Notes under the pieces: generated by a model
What the model saw: the letters and a program-made list of their open reading frames with translations, nothing else
What the model was told of the DNA's origin: nothing
Databases searched by the model: none
Shown here: positions 25,810 to 34,835 of the stretch, piece after piece
How the letters are laid out: every line of letters starts with the position of its first letter
How positions within the stretch are numbered: position 1 is the first letter of the stretch
Translations under genes and position numbers: made by a program
NCBI GenBank assembly: GCA_965202675.1
Contig: OZ241842.1
Coordinates: forward strand, 2,666,001 to 2,730,000
Length of the DNA: 64,000 nucleotides
Direction: 5' to 3'
From: CATQHD01 sp965202675
GTDB taxonomy: Bacteria; Actinomycetota; Acidimicrobiia; Spongiisociales; Spongiisociaceae

Positions 25810-27564
25810 GTGAAATCGCGCGTTTTGGGTCCCGACCCCTTGGAGGAACAGATCGAACGGGCGCTGGGCCTGCTGGAAGAGGGTTTGCCTCCCGGACGGA
25901 TCGAGGCGACCCAGATCGACATCAAAGAGGAACCGGGGCGCCGAGATCGCCGCGGGGAGGTTCTCCCCGGCGACCGGAGGAACGACCGGGCGGCCCGGTT
26001 CCTGGCCGGTGAGATGGCCTGCATGGCGAACACTCCCGGCGGCGGCGCCGTCATCCTGGGGGTTGCCGACGACGGGACCAGGATCGGCACCCGGTTGCAT
26101 CCCGAATGGCTCCGCTATCGAATATGGGAGCTCACCGAGCGGAAGCTGACCGTCTCGGTCAGGGCCGCGGAACTGGGCGGTCAACGGCTGCTCGTGCTGT
26201 CGGCGCATCAGTCCATCGAGCCGATTCGCTGCGAGGGGCGGATCAGATGGCGCGTGAACGACAGTTGCGTGGAGGTCGATCCGACTGCCTGGCATGCAAG
26301 CCGGATGAACAGCTGGAGGTTCGATTGGTCGGCGCAGCCGTCGGGCCACACCCTGTCCGATTTGAGCCCCTCGGCGGTCGAGACCGCCCGTATGTACCTT
26401 CGGCGGAACGGGCATCGGGACGCAACCGCCCTCGCCGACGCATCCGACGAGGATCTGATCCGGCGGCTCAACCTGGTCGACGGGCAGGGTCGGCTTACCA
26501 ACGCCGGGTCGTTGCTCTTCGTCACCACGCCCGCAGTCGGCATCGACTACCTTCGCCGCGACGTACCGGGGGCGGACAGCACCAACCGGGTGCGGGGCGC
26601 CGGACCGCTCCTGAAACAGATCGCGGATGTAGAGCAGGCCTGCCGGAACGCCAACCCGATCCACCACTTTGCCATAGGGGGTTTCAGCCGGGCGCAGGTT
26701 CGGTCCATTCCTTCCCGGGCGGCGCGCGAGGCGGTCGTGAACGGCGTCACGCACCGCGATTGGCATTCCCATCACCCCACCGTTGTCGAACACATAGGCG
26801 AACAGATGACGGTCTCCTCGCCGGGGGGTTTCATCGGGATGGTCACCCCCTCGAACATCATCACCCACCCGGCCGAACCCCGGTATCCGAGCCTTGCGGA
26901 GGCGATGGCGGCGCTGCGGCTCGCGGAGCGCGAGGGCATCGGCGTCGACATGATGATCAGTCAAATGTTGGCCGCCGGCCGCCCGCCGCCGGAGTTCGCC
27001 GAAATAGGAGGCCCCTATGTGCGCGTCATTCTGTTCGGCGGACCGCCCGACCCGACGATGTTCCGCTTTATCGGCGCCGCCGAACCCCGCGTATCCGGCT
27101 CGGATGTCGATCTTCTGCTGATCCTGGATCATCTCATCCGCCTGGTTTGGATCGACCCCGGCTCGGCCGCGCCCGTTCTGCAGCGGTCCGAAGCCGAATC
27201 GGCCGCCGCCTTGCGGCGCGTGAGCGAAGCGGCCAGCGGCGGACATCCGATCATCTCTCCGGTCGGCGGCGTTCCGGCGGACCACCCGCCCGCCTACCGG
27301 CTGTCCGACTACGCCCGCGGGGTGTTCTCTCACCGCCCGCCGCCGGCCCGGACATCCGAAGGACGCGAGGCCCTGATCCTCCGCTGGGCGCGGCGGCGGG
27401 GGCGGATTTCCTCGACCGAGGCGGCTGATATAACCGGCCTCACGGTTCCGTACTGCGGCCGGATGCTCGCCGCCCTCGCCGACGAGGGGCTGCTGACCGG
27501 CAGCCGGCCGAACGGGAAAGGGCGCGGTTTCCACTACCTGCCGGCGGGTCCCGACACCGCCTGA
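25810..27564 (+). CDS. AlbA_2-domain ATP-binding protein / putative transcriptional regulator with wHTH
   Basis: About 584 residues from GTG 25810, which has GGGAGG 6 bases upstream (GTG 25804 overlaps that site). The N-terminal AlbA_2 domain (Schlafen-like, COG2865) has EMACMANTPGGGAVILGVADDGTRIG. A GHKL-like ATPase helper region follows with IPSRAAREAVVNGVTHRDW and VSSPGGFI. The C-terminus (SEGREALILRWARRRGRISSTEAADITGLT) is a winged helix-turn-helix. Such proteins are thought to regulate transcription in response to a nucleotide-like ligand. The palindromic sites directly before its start suggest autoregulation. It is GC-rich, unlike the GmrSD genes nearby. Confidence 0.8.
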   Translation: MKSRVLGPDPLEEQIERALGLLEEGLPPGRIEATQIDIKEEPGRRDRRGEVLPGDRRNDRAARFLAGEMACMANTPGGGAVILGVADDGTRIGTRLHPEWLRYRIWELTERKLTVSVRAAELGGQRLLVLSAHQSIEPIRCEGRIRWRVNDSCVEVDPTAWHASRMNSWRFDWSAQPSGHTLSDLSPSAVETARMYLRRNGHRDATALADASDEDLIRRLNLVDGQGRLTNAGSLLFVTTPAVGIDYLRRDVPGADSTNRVRGAGPLLKQIADVEQACRNANPIHHFAIGGFSRAQVRSIPSRAAREAVVNGVTHRDWHSHHPTVVEHIGEQMTVSSPGGFIGMVTPSNIITHPAEPRYPSLAEAMAALRLAEREGIGVDMMISQMLAAGRPPPEFAEIGGPYVRVILFGGPPDPTMFRFIGAAEPRVSGSDVDLLLILDHLIRLVWIDPGSAAPVLQRSEAESAAALRRVSEAASGGHPIISPVGGVPADHPPAYRLSDYARGVFSHRPPPARTSEGREALILRWARRRGRISSTEAADITGLTVPYCGRMLAALADEGLLTGSRPNGKGRGFHYLPAGPDTA

Positions 27565-27622
27565 CCGGGCCGGTCGCGGCGTTAGGATGGGGCGAACCCG
27601 ACGGACACCGGAAGAAGCTGAA

Positions 27623-28512
27623 GTGGAATACCTGCGGCCTCTCACATGGAACGACGCCGTGGCGATGAAGACCGAACACCCCTCGGCGGTTCCGATCAAC
27701 GGCGGCACCGACCTGATGGTCGAGATCAACTTCGCCCGCCGCCGCCCGGACGCCCTGCTCGACCTCTCCCGCCTCGATGAACTGAAGGAATGGGGTAGGC
27801 GCAACGGGTCGGTGGAGCTGGGCGCGGGCGTCACCTACACCCGCATCATCGAGGAGCTGTCCGCCGAGCTGCCGGCTCTGGCCGTCGCCTCGAGGACGGT
27901 CGGCTCCCCCAGATCCGCAATCGGGGGACGGTGGGGGGCAACCTGGCCACTGCCTCGCCCGCCGGGGACGCCCACCCGCCCCTGCTGGCCACCGGCGCCG
28001 AGGTCAGGGTGGAGTCGATGCGGGGGGTGAAGGGCATTCCCATCGGCGGGTTCTTCACCGGCCCCAAGCGCCATTGCCTGGAACCGGACGAGCTGATCCG
28101 TTCCATAGTCATCCCCGCCGCCCGCGGCCCTCAGCAGTTCTCCAAGGTGGGCGCCCGCAACGCCATGGTGATCGCGGTCGTCTCCTTCGCCCTCGCCCTC
28201 GACCTCGGGGGCCGCCGGGTGGGGACCGGCATCGGATCGGCCGCCCCCACCCCCATAGAGGCCGCCCGGGCCCAGGCCTATCTGGAGAAGCAGCTCGAAG
28301 CCGGGGGCTATTGGGACGACCGCCGCCCGCTGGACCCGGAAATAGGGGAGCGGTTCGGCGATTTGGCCGCCTCCGCCGCATCGCCCGTCGACGACGTGCG
28401 GGGCGCCGCCCGGTACCGGATCCACGCCCTGCGGATAATGGCGAGGCGCACCCTGGGCTGGGCGTGGGAGGAGGCCCGCCGGGCCGGGAAAGGCGGCGGC
28501 GGTGCTGGTTGA
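27623..28512 (+). pseudogene. Molybdenum hydroxylase FAD-binding subunit, frameshifted
   Basis: The CoxM/XdhB-type FAD subunit is split. The first frame (start GTG 27623, with GGAAGAAG upstream, or ATG 27587) contains VPINGGTDLMVEINFARRRP, the FAD-binding loop, and ELGAGVTYTRI. It should continue through a second FAD motif, but at a C5 run (27906-27910) the frame shifts by one. The expected GTVGGNLATASPAGDAHPPLLA is read in the other frame from about 27911 to 28512. Adding one C restores a full subunit of about 295 residues. It may be a true mutation or a homopolymer sequencing error; the intact downstream subunits favour the latter or a recent event. It overlaps the 2Fe-2S gene by 11 bases. 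Confidence 0.8.
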
Positions 28513-28972
28513 GCTGACGGTCAACGGACGGAAGCGCACCGCCGAGAACATCTGGGCGGGCGAGAGCCTGCTCTACGTTCTCCGGGAGCGTCTGGGCCTG
28601 TGGGGTTCCAAGAACGCCTGCGAGCAGGGAGAATGCGGGTCGTGCTCGGTCTACATGGACGGCGGGCTGGTCTGCGCCTGCCTGGTGTCGGCCGGCCAGG
28701 CCAACGGCGCCGAGATCGTTACGGTGGAGGGCTTGGCGGAAGACGGCCGCCTCCACCCCATCCAGCAGGCCTACATTTCGGAGGGGGCGGTGCAATGCGG
28801 ATTCTGCACCCCGGGCCTGATCGTGGCCACCCACGAGCTGCTGGGCCGCAACCCGGATCCCTCCGACGACGAGATAAGGGAAGCCCTGGCCGGAAACCTG
28901 TGCCGCTGCACCGGATACGAGAAGATCATCGACGCGGTGCGGCTGGCGGCGCTGGAGATGTCGATCATATGA
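28502..28972 (+). CDS. Molybdenum hydroxylase 2Fe-2S subunit
   Basis: A 156-residue CoxS/XdhC-type iron-sulfur subunit from GTG 28502. The plant-ferredoxin-like cluster ligands are in NACEQGECGSCSVYMDGGLVCAC and the second cluster in QCGFCTPG and NLCRCTGYEKI, so both [2Fe-2S] centres are complete. It passes electrons from the Mo subunit to FAD. It overlaps the FAD subunit upstream by 11 bases and the G3E GTPase downstream as ATGA (28969-28972), which places it inside one coupled operon. Confidence 0.93.
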   Translation: MLVELTVNGRKRTAENIWAGESLLYVLRERLGLWGSKNACEQGECGSCSVYMDGGLVCACLVSAGQANGAEIVTVEGLAEDGRLHPIQQAYISEGAVQCGFCTPGLIVATHELLGRNPDPSDDEIREALAGNLCRCTGYEKIIDAVRLAALEMSII

Positions 28973-29994
28973 AACCCCTGGCCGCGGCCGCTCCGACCGG
29001 AGCAGCCGGCCCCCTCCGCCCCCGCCCCAAGCCCGCCGCAACCGTCCTGACCGGCTTCCTCGGCGCCGGAAAGACCACCCTCGTCAACCGCATCCTGAGC
29101 GCCGACCACGGACGCCGCATCGCGGTGATCGTCAACGAGATGGGCGAGATCGGCATCGACAGCGACCTGATCGTCGCTTCCGACGAGGATATCGTGGAGA
29201 TGGCCAACGGATGCATATGCTGCACGCTGACGGTGCGCAGCGACCTGGCCGACACCCTCCGCAAGCTGCTTGCCCGGCCCGACCCGCCCGACTACTTCCT
29301 GATCGAGACCAGCGGGATGGCCGATCCGGCGCCGGTCGCCCAGGCCCTGTTCACCGGCGAGCCGGCGGACCGGGTGGAGGTGGACGGCATCGTGACCATC
29401 GTGGACGCCTGCCACGTGGGCGGCCACCTCGACGACCTGCGCCCCGAACAGCACGACAACCAGGTGGTCGACCAGATCGTATGCGCCGACCGGATCGTGG
29501 TCAACAAGGTGGATCTGGTCGACGAGGAAACCTGCCGAACCGTCGAGCGGCGGATACGGGCGCTCAACAACACCGCCCCCCTGATCCGATCCCGTTATGC
29601 AGAGGTGGACCCCGATCAGATCCTCGGCATCGAAGCCTTCGGACGGTCGGGCCTCTCCGCGGTGCCGGACTTCCTCGACGAGGCCTACACCCACTCCCAC
29701 GACCCGGGAATCGAAGCCACCAGCCTGGAGGTGGGGGGTGACCTGGACGAGGCGAAGCTGGCGGCCTGGCTCCAGGGTCTGGTCGAGGCCCGCTCCGCCG
29801 ACATATACCGCCTGAAGGGGATCATCGCCGTGGCCGGACGGCCCGATCAGGTTGTCCTCCAAGGGGTGCACGGCATTTACGAGATGTACAGCGGAGGTCC
29901 GTGGCCCGCCCGCCGCCGCACCCGGCTGGTGATCATCGGCCGGGGTTTCGAGGGCGTCGCCCTCCGGTCGGAACTGGAAGGATGCCGCGCATGA
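28969..29994 (+). CDS. G3E-family GTPase (CobW/COG0523 metallochaperone)
   Basis: A 341-residue protein whose ATG overlaps the 2Fe-2S subunit stop. P-loop GFLGAGKTTL (about 28-37), VNEMGEIGIDS (switch I), the metal-binding NGCICCTL (CxCC), the IETSGMADPAPV Walker B region and the GTP-specificity NKVD motif are all present, with a CobW_C domain (IYRLKGIIAVAGRPDQVVLQGVH). COG0523 proteins load metals, often zinc or cobalt, onto client enzymes. Here it sits between two Mo-hydroxylase subunits with overlaps on both sides. A client in this operon is therefore likely, perhaps the downstream metal-dependent amidohydrolase. That link is inference. Confidence 0.88.
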   Translation: MKPLAAAAPTGAAGPLRPRPKPAATVLTGFLGAGKTTLVNRILSADHGRRIAVIVNEMGEIGIDSDLIVASDEDIVEMANGCICCTLTVRSDLADTLRKLLARPDPPDYFLIETSGMADPAPVAQALFTGEPADRVEVDGIVTIVDACHVGGHLDDLRPEQHDNQVVDQIVCADRIVVNKVDLVDEETCRTVERRIRALNNTAPLIRSRYAEVDPDQILGIEAFGRSGLSAVPDFLDEAYTHSHDPGIEATSLEVGGDLDEAKLAAWLQGLVEARSADIYRLKGIIAVAGRPDQVVLQGVHGIYEMYSGGPWPARRRTRLVIIGRGFEGVALRSELEGCRA

Positions 29995-32363
29995 ACCGGA
30001 GCCCGGGCATCACCCCGATCTCCCAGGTAGCCACCGAGGTGCGCGAACGCGTGACCGCCGCCCGGGGGGTGGGCGCCTCCGCCGTCCGCCCCGACGCCCC
30101 CCTCAAGACGCAGGGCCGCTTCGCCTTCGCCTCCGACCTGTATCTGGACGGAATGCTGTGGGGTGCCACCGTCCGCAGCCCCCACCCCAGGGCGCGCATC
30201 CTCTCCATCGACATATCGGAGGCGCTGAAAATCCGCGGCGTGGCAACTGTGCTCACCGCCGACGACGTACCCGGCCGCAACCTCTACGGCATCAAGAAGG
30301 CCGACCAGCCCGTCCTGGCCGACGGCGAGGTCCGCTATGCGGGGGAGGCGGTGGCGGTGGCGGCCGCCGACCACCCGGAGACCGCCCGCCGGGCCGTCGA
30401 GGCCGTCCGGGTCGAATACGAAGTCCTGAAACCCCTGACCGACCCCGAAGACGCCGTAGCCGGACGGGGCGACCCGATCCATCCGGGGGGGAACGTGGTC
30501 CGCCGTGTGCGCATCCGCCACGGCGACCTCGAAGCCGCCCGTCCGCAGGCCGAGGTGGTGACAGCGGGCGATTACCAGACCGGCGTCCAGGACCCGGCCT
30601 TCCTGGGGCCGGAAGCCGGCCTGGCCGTGCCGGACGGCGAAGGAGGCGTCGACCTGTTCGTGGCCTGCCAGTGGCTTCACGACGACCGCCGCCAGGTCGC
30701 CGCCGCCCTCGGCCTGGACCCGGACATGGTGCGGCTCACCCTGAGCGGGGTGGGCGGCGCCTTCGGGGGGCGGGAAGACCTCTCCGTCCACATACACGCC
30801 TGCATGCTGGCCCTGCGGTTGGGCCGCCCCGTCAAGATGTCCTACAACCGCGAGGAGTCCTTCGTGGGCCACGTCCACCGGCATCCCTCCTGGAGCCGGA
30901 TCGAGCTGGGCGCCCGGCGGGACGGCAGGCTGGTCTACGCCAAGGTGCGCCTGGTGCTCGACGGAGGCGCCTACACCTCCACTTCCCAGGTGGTTATCGG
31001 CAACGCCTGCTACTTCGCGGCCGGGGCCTACCGGGTCGACAACGTGGAGATCGACGGGTACGCGGTCTACACCAACAACCCTCCCCGCGGAGCGATGCGG
31101 GGCTTCGGCGCCGTCCAGGCCTGCTACGCCATCGAATCGGCGATGGACCGGCTGGCCGGAGCGCTCGGCATGGACCCGGTCGAGCTCCGCCTGGTCAACG
31201 GCCTCGAAGAAGGGGATATGCTGCCCACCGGCCAGCCCGTCCACGGCCCCGCCCCCGTCAGGGAGCTGCTCGAGCACCTGCGGGAGCTGCCCCTGCCGCC
31301 CGAGGCCGAACGCTCCGGTCCTCCCTCCGGCCGGACCCCCGACCCCCGCCGTCTGCCCGGAGGGGTGGGCAACACCACCCGCGGCGAGGGCGTATCCCGG
31401 GGGGTGGGGTACGCGCTGGGCATGAAGGCGATGGGGTTTTCCGGCGGGGTGCCCGACACCTCCACCGCCCGCGTCTCTCTGTCGATCGTGGGGGGCGCCC
31501 CCATGGTGGAGGTCTACAGCGCCGCCTCCGAATGCGGCCAGGGCATCGTGGCCGTCCAGGCCCAGATTCCCCGCACCGAGCTGGGGGTGTCGGCGGTGGT
31601 GGTGCGCACCGCCGACACGCTGATCGGCGACGCCGGATCCTCGGCCGCCTCCCGCCAGACCTGGATGACCGGCGGGGCGGTCAAGGGCGCCTGCGGCGAG
31701 GTGCGCGCCCGGCTGCTGGACATGGCGGCCGAGCGGCTGGGCTGCCGCCCCGGCGGCCTGGCCCTGGCGGGCGGCGACGTCATCTACCGCGACCTCCGGG
31801 AAACGGCCGTCTCCCTGGCCGAGCTGGTAGGCGGGGCAACCGTGGAAGCCACCCACACCTTCGGCCACCCGGTCACCGAGCCCATCGACGACTTGAACGG
31901 ACAGGGCAGAGCCCACTACTCCTTCGCCTACGCCGCCCACCGGGCGGTGGTGGACGTGGACGCCGAGCTCGGCCTGGTGCGGGTGGTGGAGCTGGCCGTC
32001 GCCCAGGACGTGGGCAAGGCTGTCAACCCCCAAGCCGTAGAAGGCCAGATAGAAGGGGGATCCGCCCAGGGCCTCGGCCTCGCCCTTCTCGAAGAGGTGC
32101 AGATGGCGGACGGCGAGGTGCGCAACGCCTCCTTCACCGACTACCTGATCCCTACCATCCTGGATACGCCCCCCATGAACGTGAAGATCTTCGAGTTCCC
32201 CCAGCCCGACTCCCCCTACGGCCTGCAGGGGGTGGGGGAGCCGCCTAATCTTTCCTCTACCCCGGCCATCGTCAACGCCCTGCGCAACGCGGTCGGGCTG
32301 GAACTGCCCCGCGTTCCGGTGCGTTCCGAGGACCTGATAGCCCAGCTGAATCCGGGCGGCTGA
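29991..32363 (+). CDS. Molybdenum hydroxylase large (molybdopterin) subunit, xanthine-dehydrogenase family
   Basis: About 790 residues from ATG 29991, overlapping the GTPase stop by ATGA, with GGAAGG upstream. Hallmarks are SGVGGAFGGREDLSVHIHACMLA (Mo-cofactor loop), NPPRGAMRGFGAVQACYAIE, SAASECGQGIVAVQAQI and the catalytic Glu in GLQGVGEPPNLSS. The GGREDL and RGFG pattern follows xanthine/nicotinate-type enzymes; the AYRCSF active-site loop of CO dehydrogenase is absent. It would hydroxylate an N-heteroaromatic or purine-like substrate. Its FAD partner gene is frameshifted. Downstream enzymes suggest that hydroxylation is followed by decarboxylation. Confidence 0.92.
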   Translation: MNRSPGITPISQVATEVRERVTAARGVGASAVRPDAPLKTQGRFAFASDLYLDGMLWGATVRSPHPRARILSIDISEALKIRGVATVLTADDVPGRNLYGIKKADQPVLADGEVRYAGEAVAVAAADHPETARRAVEAVRVEYEVLKPLTDPEDAVAGRGDPIHPGGNVVRRVRIRHGDLEAARPQAEVVTAGDYQTGVQDPAFLGPEAGLAVPDGEGGVDLFVACQWLHDDRRQVAAALGLDPDMVRLTLSGVGGAFGGREDLSVHIHACMLALRLGRPVKMSYNREESFVGHVHRHPSWSRIELGARRDGRLVYAKVRLVLDGGAYTSTSQVVIGNACYFAAGAYRVDNVEIDGYAVYTNNPPRGAMRGFGAVQACYAIESAMDRLAGALGMDPVELRLVNGLEEGDMLPTGQPVHGPAPVRELLEHLRELPLPPEAERSGPPSGRTPDPRRLPGGVGNTTRGEGVSRGVGYALGMKAMGFSGGVPDTSTARVSLSIVGGAPMVEVYSAASECGQGIVAVQAQIPRTELGVSAVVVRTADTLIGDAGSSAASRQTWMTGGAVKGACGEVRARLLDMAAERLGCRPGGLALAGGDVIYRDLRETAVSLAELVGGATVEATHTFGHPVTEPIDDLNGQGRAHYSFAYAAHRAVVDVDAELGLVRVVELAVAQDVGKAVNPQAVEGQIEGGSAQGLGLALLEEVQMADGEVRNASFTDYLIPTILDTPPMNVKIFEFPQPDSPYGLQGVGEPPNLSSTPAIVNALRNAVGLELPRVPVRSEDLIAQLNPGG

Positions 32364-32411
32364 ATCCGGCGGCAGACTTCCCGGCCATCCGAGGCATAGG
32401 AGCGACTAACG

Positions 32412-33332
32412 ATGATCATCGACACCCACCTGCACCCCACCAACGTGGTGGACGAAGCCTGGCGGCACACCGGCGAGCCCTTCACCGGCGAGCGGATGCT
32501 GAAGATGATGGACGGCCCCTACTGGATCAACGGCAAACCCCGCCGCATCGACATGGGCTTCATCCAACCTCCCCCCGGCAACACCGCTTGGCGGGACGGC
32601 GGCCGGGCCGGACGCGAGGGCATCCGCGACTACATGGCCTACATCGCCGAGCTGACCCAGAGGTATCCGGACCGCTTCATCGGCAACTTCAACTACAACC
32701 CCCGCTTCGGCCCGGAGAACGGCGCCGCCGAGCTGGAGTTCCACGTGAGGGAGTACGGCTTCAAGATGCTGAAGCTGCACGCCAACATGCACGCCTACCG
32801 GCCCGACCGGGCGCTCGACTGGCTGCGGCCGGCCATGCAGAAGTGCGACGAGCTCGGCGTGGTGGTGCTGCTCCACACCGGGGACGGCCCCTACTCGATC
32901 CCCACCCAGTTCTATCCGATCATCCGCGAGTTCCCCAATGTGAACTTCATCATCGGCCACTTCGGGGTGCAGACCGGCGGCGTCTACTGCTTCGAGGCCT
33001 TCTGGATGATCATGGACTCGCCCAACGTGTACGGCGAATCGGGCTGGCTGCTCCAGTCCCGCATCGTGGAGTTCGCCAAGGAGATGCCGAGGGACCGGCT
33101 GGTCTTCGGAACCGATTCCCCGCCCAACGATCCGGGCATGTGGCTCACCCACCTCGAGGTGCTGTGCCACGAACCCCCGCAGGGCCTGGCAATCGGCGAG
33201 GACCAGCTCGAGGACTACATGGGCAACAACATCGCCCGGCTGGTCGGCGTCCAGCCCACCGCCCCGCCCGCCACGGTGGAGGAGGCCAAGGCGCAGCTGG
33301 CCGAGGGAAGCTGCGGACGCCCCATCGACTGA
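32412..33332 (+). CDS. Amidohydrolase-2 family enzyme (ACMSD / resorcylate decarboxylase-like)
   Basis: A 306-residue TIM-barrel protein with AGGAG upstream of the ATG. Metal-site motifs are MIIDTHLHP (HxH), FKMLKLHANMH, VVLLHTGDG, FIIGHFG and LVFGTDSPPND (catalytic Asp). This is the amidohydrolase-2 branch that holds non-oxidative decarboxylases (ACMSD, gamma-resorcylate decarboxylase) and lactone hydrolases. Its place between the Mo-hydroxylase and a UbiD-type decarboxylase suggests it acts on the hydroxylated or ring-opened product. It may be the metal client of the G3E GTPase. The specific reaction is not determined. Confidence 0.85.
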   Translation: MIIDTHLHPTNVVDEAWRHTGEPFTGERMLKMMDGPYWINGKPRRIDMGFIQPPPGNTAWRDGGRAGREGIRDYMAYIAELTQRYPDRFIGNFNYNPRFGPENGAAELEFHVREYGFKMLKLHANMHAYRPDRALDWLRPAMQKCDELGVVVLLHTGDGPYSIPTQFYPIIREFPNVNFIIGHFGVQTGGVYCFEAFWMIMDSPNVYGESGWLLQSRIVEFAKEMPRDRLVFGTDSPPNDPGMWLTHLEVLCHEPPQGLAIGEDQLEDYMGNNIARLVGVQPTAPPATVEEAKAQLAEGSCGRPID

Positions 33333-33391
33333 CGATTTCGGCCTGCGGCCTGCGGGCAGACCTATATGTGACAGGAGAAGGCATCGATCCG

Positions 33392-34795
33392 ATGACCGCA
33401 GCCGGGTTCACCGAAAGCCAGGACCTCCACGACTTCGTTGACGCCTACGCGCAGGCACATCCGGAGGATGTCTGGGACATAGCCCGCCCGGTGCCGGACT
33501 CCCAGGACGCGGCCGCCCTGGTGTGGGAGCTGGCCGCCGCCGGCCGCCATGAGATGCTGCGCTTCCGGGACATCGCCGGCGCCCCTTTCGAGGTGCTCAC
33601 CAACGTGTTCGCCTGCCGCCGCCGCGTCGCCCGCATCCTCGGCGCCGCCCCCGACGACCTGCACGCCGTTTTCCAGGCCCGCGCCTCCCGCCTGATCGAG
33701 CCGGTGGAAACGGAGGGGCCGGCGCTGGACCACGCGGTGGAAGGCGATGCGGTCGATCTGACCTCCTTCCCGCTTCTCACCCACTTCGCCACCGACCGCG
33801 CCCCCTACATAACCAGCGGGATCATGGTGGTGGAGGGGAAGGACGGCGCCGCCGGCAACCTCAGCTACCACCGGTCCATGGTCCACTCGCCCGCCGAGCT
33901 CGCCACCAGCCTCCACTCCCGCGGTGACATATGGCGGATGCTGGGCGCGGCCGCCGAACGGGGGGATACCCTGCCGGCGGCGCTGGTGCTGGGCGGCCAT
34001 CCGCTGTTCATGCTGGCCGCCTCGGCGCGGGCGCCGATGACCGTTGACGAACGCTGGGCGGCCGGCGGCCTGTTCGGCCGGCCCCTCGAGGTGGTGCGGA
34101 CCCCCGGGTACGGCATCAGAGTGCCCGCCTCCGCCGATTTCGTGTTCGAAGGGGTGATCGACCCCCGGGCGCGGGTCGAGGAAGGCCCCTTCGGGGAGTT
34201 CACCGGATACTCGTCCGACCGCTCCACCAACAGCCTTTTCCGGGTCGAGGTCATGGCGTCGCGGACGGATCCGATGCTGCTGGACATGGCGGGCGGCAAT
34301 TCGGCCGACCACCTCAACCTGGCCCGCATTCCCAGGGAGTCGGAAATGGCCGAAAAGATGAAGAGCCGGTTCCCGGAGGTGTCGGCCCTCCACTACCCGA
34401 ACTCCGGCTGTCATTTCCACTGCTACGTGAAGCTGCGCCGGGGCCGGCCCGGCCTGGCCCGCCAGGTCATGCTGGCCCTTCTGGGCTGGGATCCCTACGT
34501 GAAGACGGTGGTGGCGGTGGACGAGGACATCGACGTGACCGACGATTCCGAGGTGCTGTGGGCGCTGGCCGTCCACTTCCAGCCGGCCGAGGATCTGTTC
34601 GTGGTGGACGGCCTCCCCGGCAGCCCGCTCGACCCGTCTGCATCCGCGGAGGGAACCACTTCGCGGCTGGCGTTGGATGCGACGCGTGGGCCGGGATTCA
34701 GCGGGGCTAGAATCGGGCTGTCGCCGGGTTCGCTCGAGCGGGCCGCCCGGCTGGTAACGGAGCGCTTGGCATCCGAAGCATCCGGCGGGACATAG
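33392..34795 (+). CDS. UbiD-family (prenylated-FMN) decarboxylase
   Basis: A 467-residue protein; ATG 33392 has AGGAGAAGG 10 bases upstream and gives the normal UbiD length, although an open frame extends far upstream. Family motifs are LVWELAAAGRHEMLRFRDI, FPLLTHFATDRAPYITSGIMV, NLSYHRSMVHS and the catalytic acid region EEGPFGEFTGYSSDR (conserved Glu pair), then PNSGCHFHCYVKL and VVAVDEDIDV. UbiD enzymes decarboxylate aromatic or unsaturated acids using prFMN and Mn/K. No UbiX (prFMN synthase) gene is in the window. It follows the amidohydrolase by 59 bases in the same operon. Confidence 0.9.
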   Translation: MTAAGFTESQDLHDFVDAYAQAHPEDVWDIARPVPDSQDAAALVWELAAAGRHEMLRFRDIAGAPFEVLTNVFACRRRVARILGAAPDDLHAVFQARASRLIEPVETEGPALDHAVEGDAVDLTSFPLLTHFATDRAPYITSGIMVVEGKDGAAGNLSYHRSMVHSPAELATSLHSRGDIWRMLGAAAERGDTLPAALVLGGHPLFMLAASARAPMTVDERWAAGGLFGRPLEVVRTPGYGIRVPASADFVFEGVIDPRARVEEGPFGEFTGYSSDRSTNSLFRVEVMASRTDPMLLDMAGGNSADHLNLARIPRESEMAEKMKSRFPEVSALHYPNSGCHFHCYVKLRRGRPGLARQVMLALLGWDPYVKTVVAVDEDIDVTDDSEVLWALAVHFQPAEDLFVVDGLPGSPLDPSASAEGTTSRLALDATRGPGFSGARIGLSPGSLERAARLVTERLASEASGGT

Positions 34796-34835
34796 GAATA
34801 CAGACCAGGGTGCCAACGAAGGAGGAGGGCAGGAT

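Noticed and set aside
29877..32033. Long minus-strand open frame over the Mo-hydroxylase large subunit
   Set aside because: Antisense of a gene with all catalytic motifs; no family similarity of its own.
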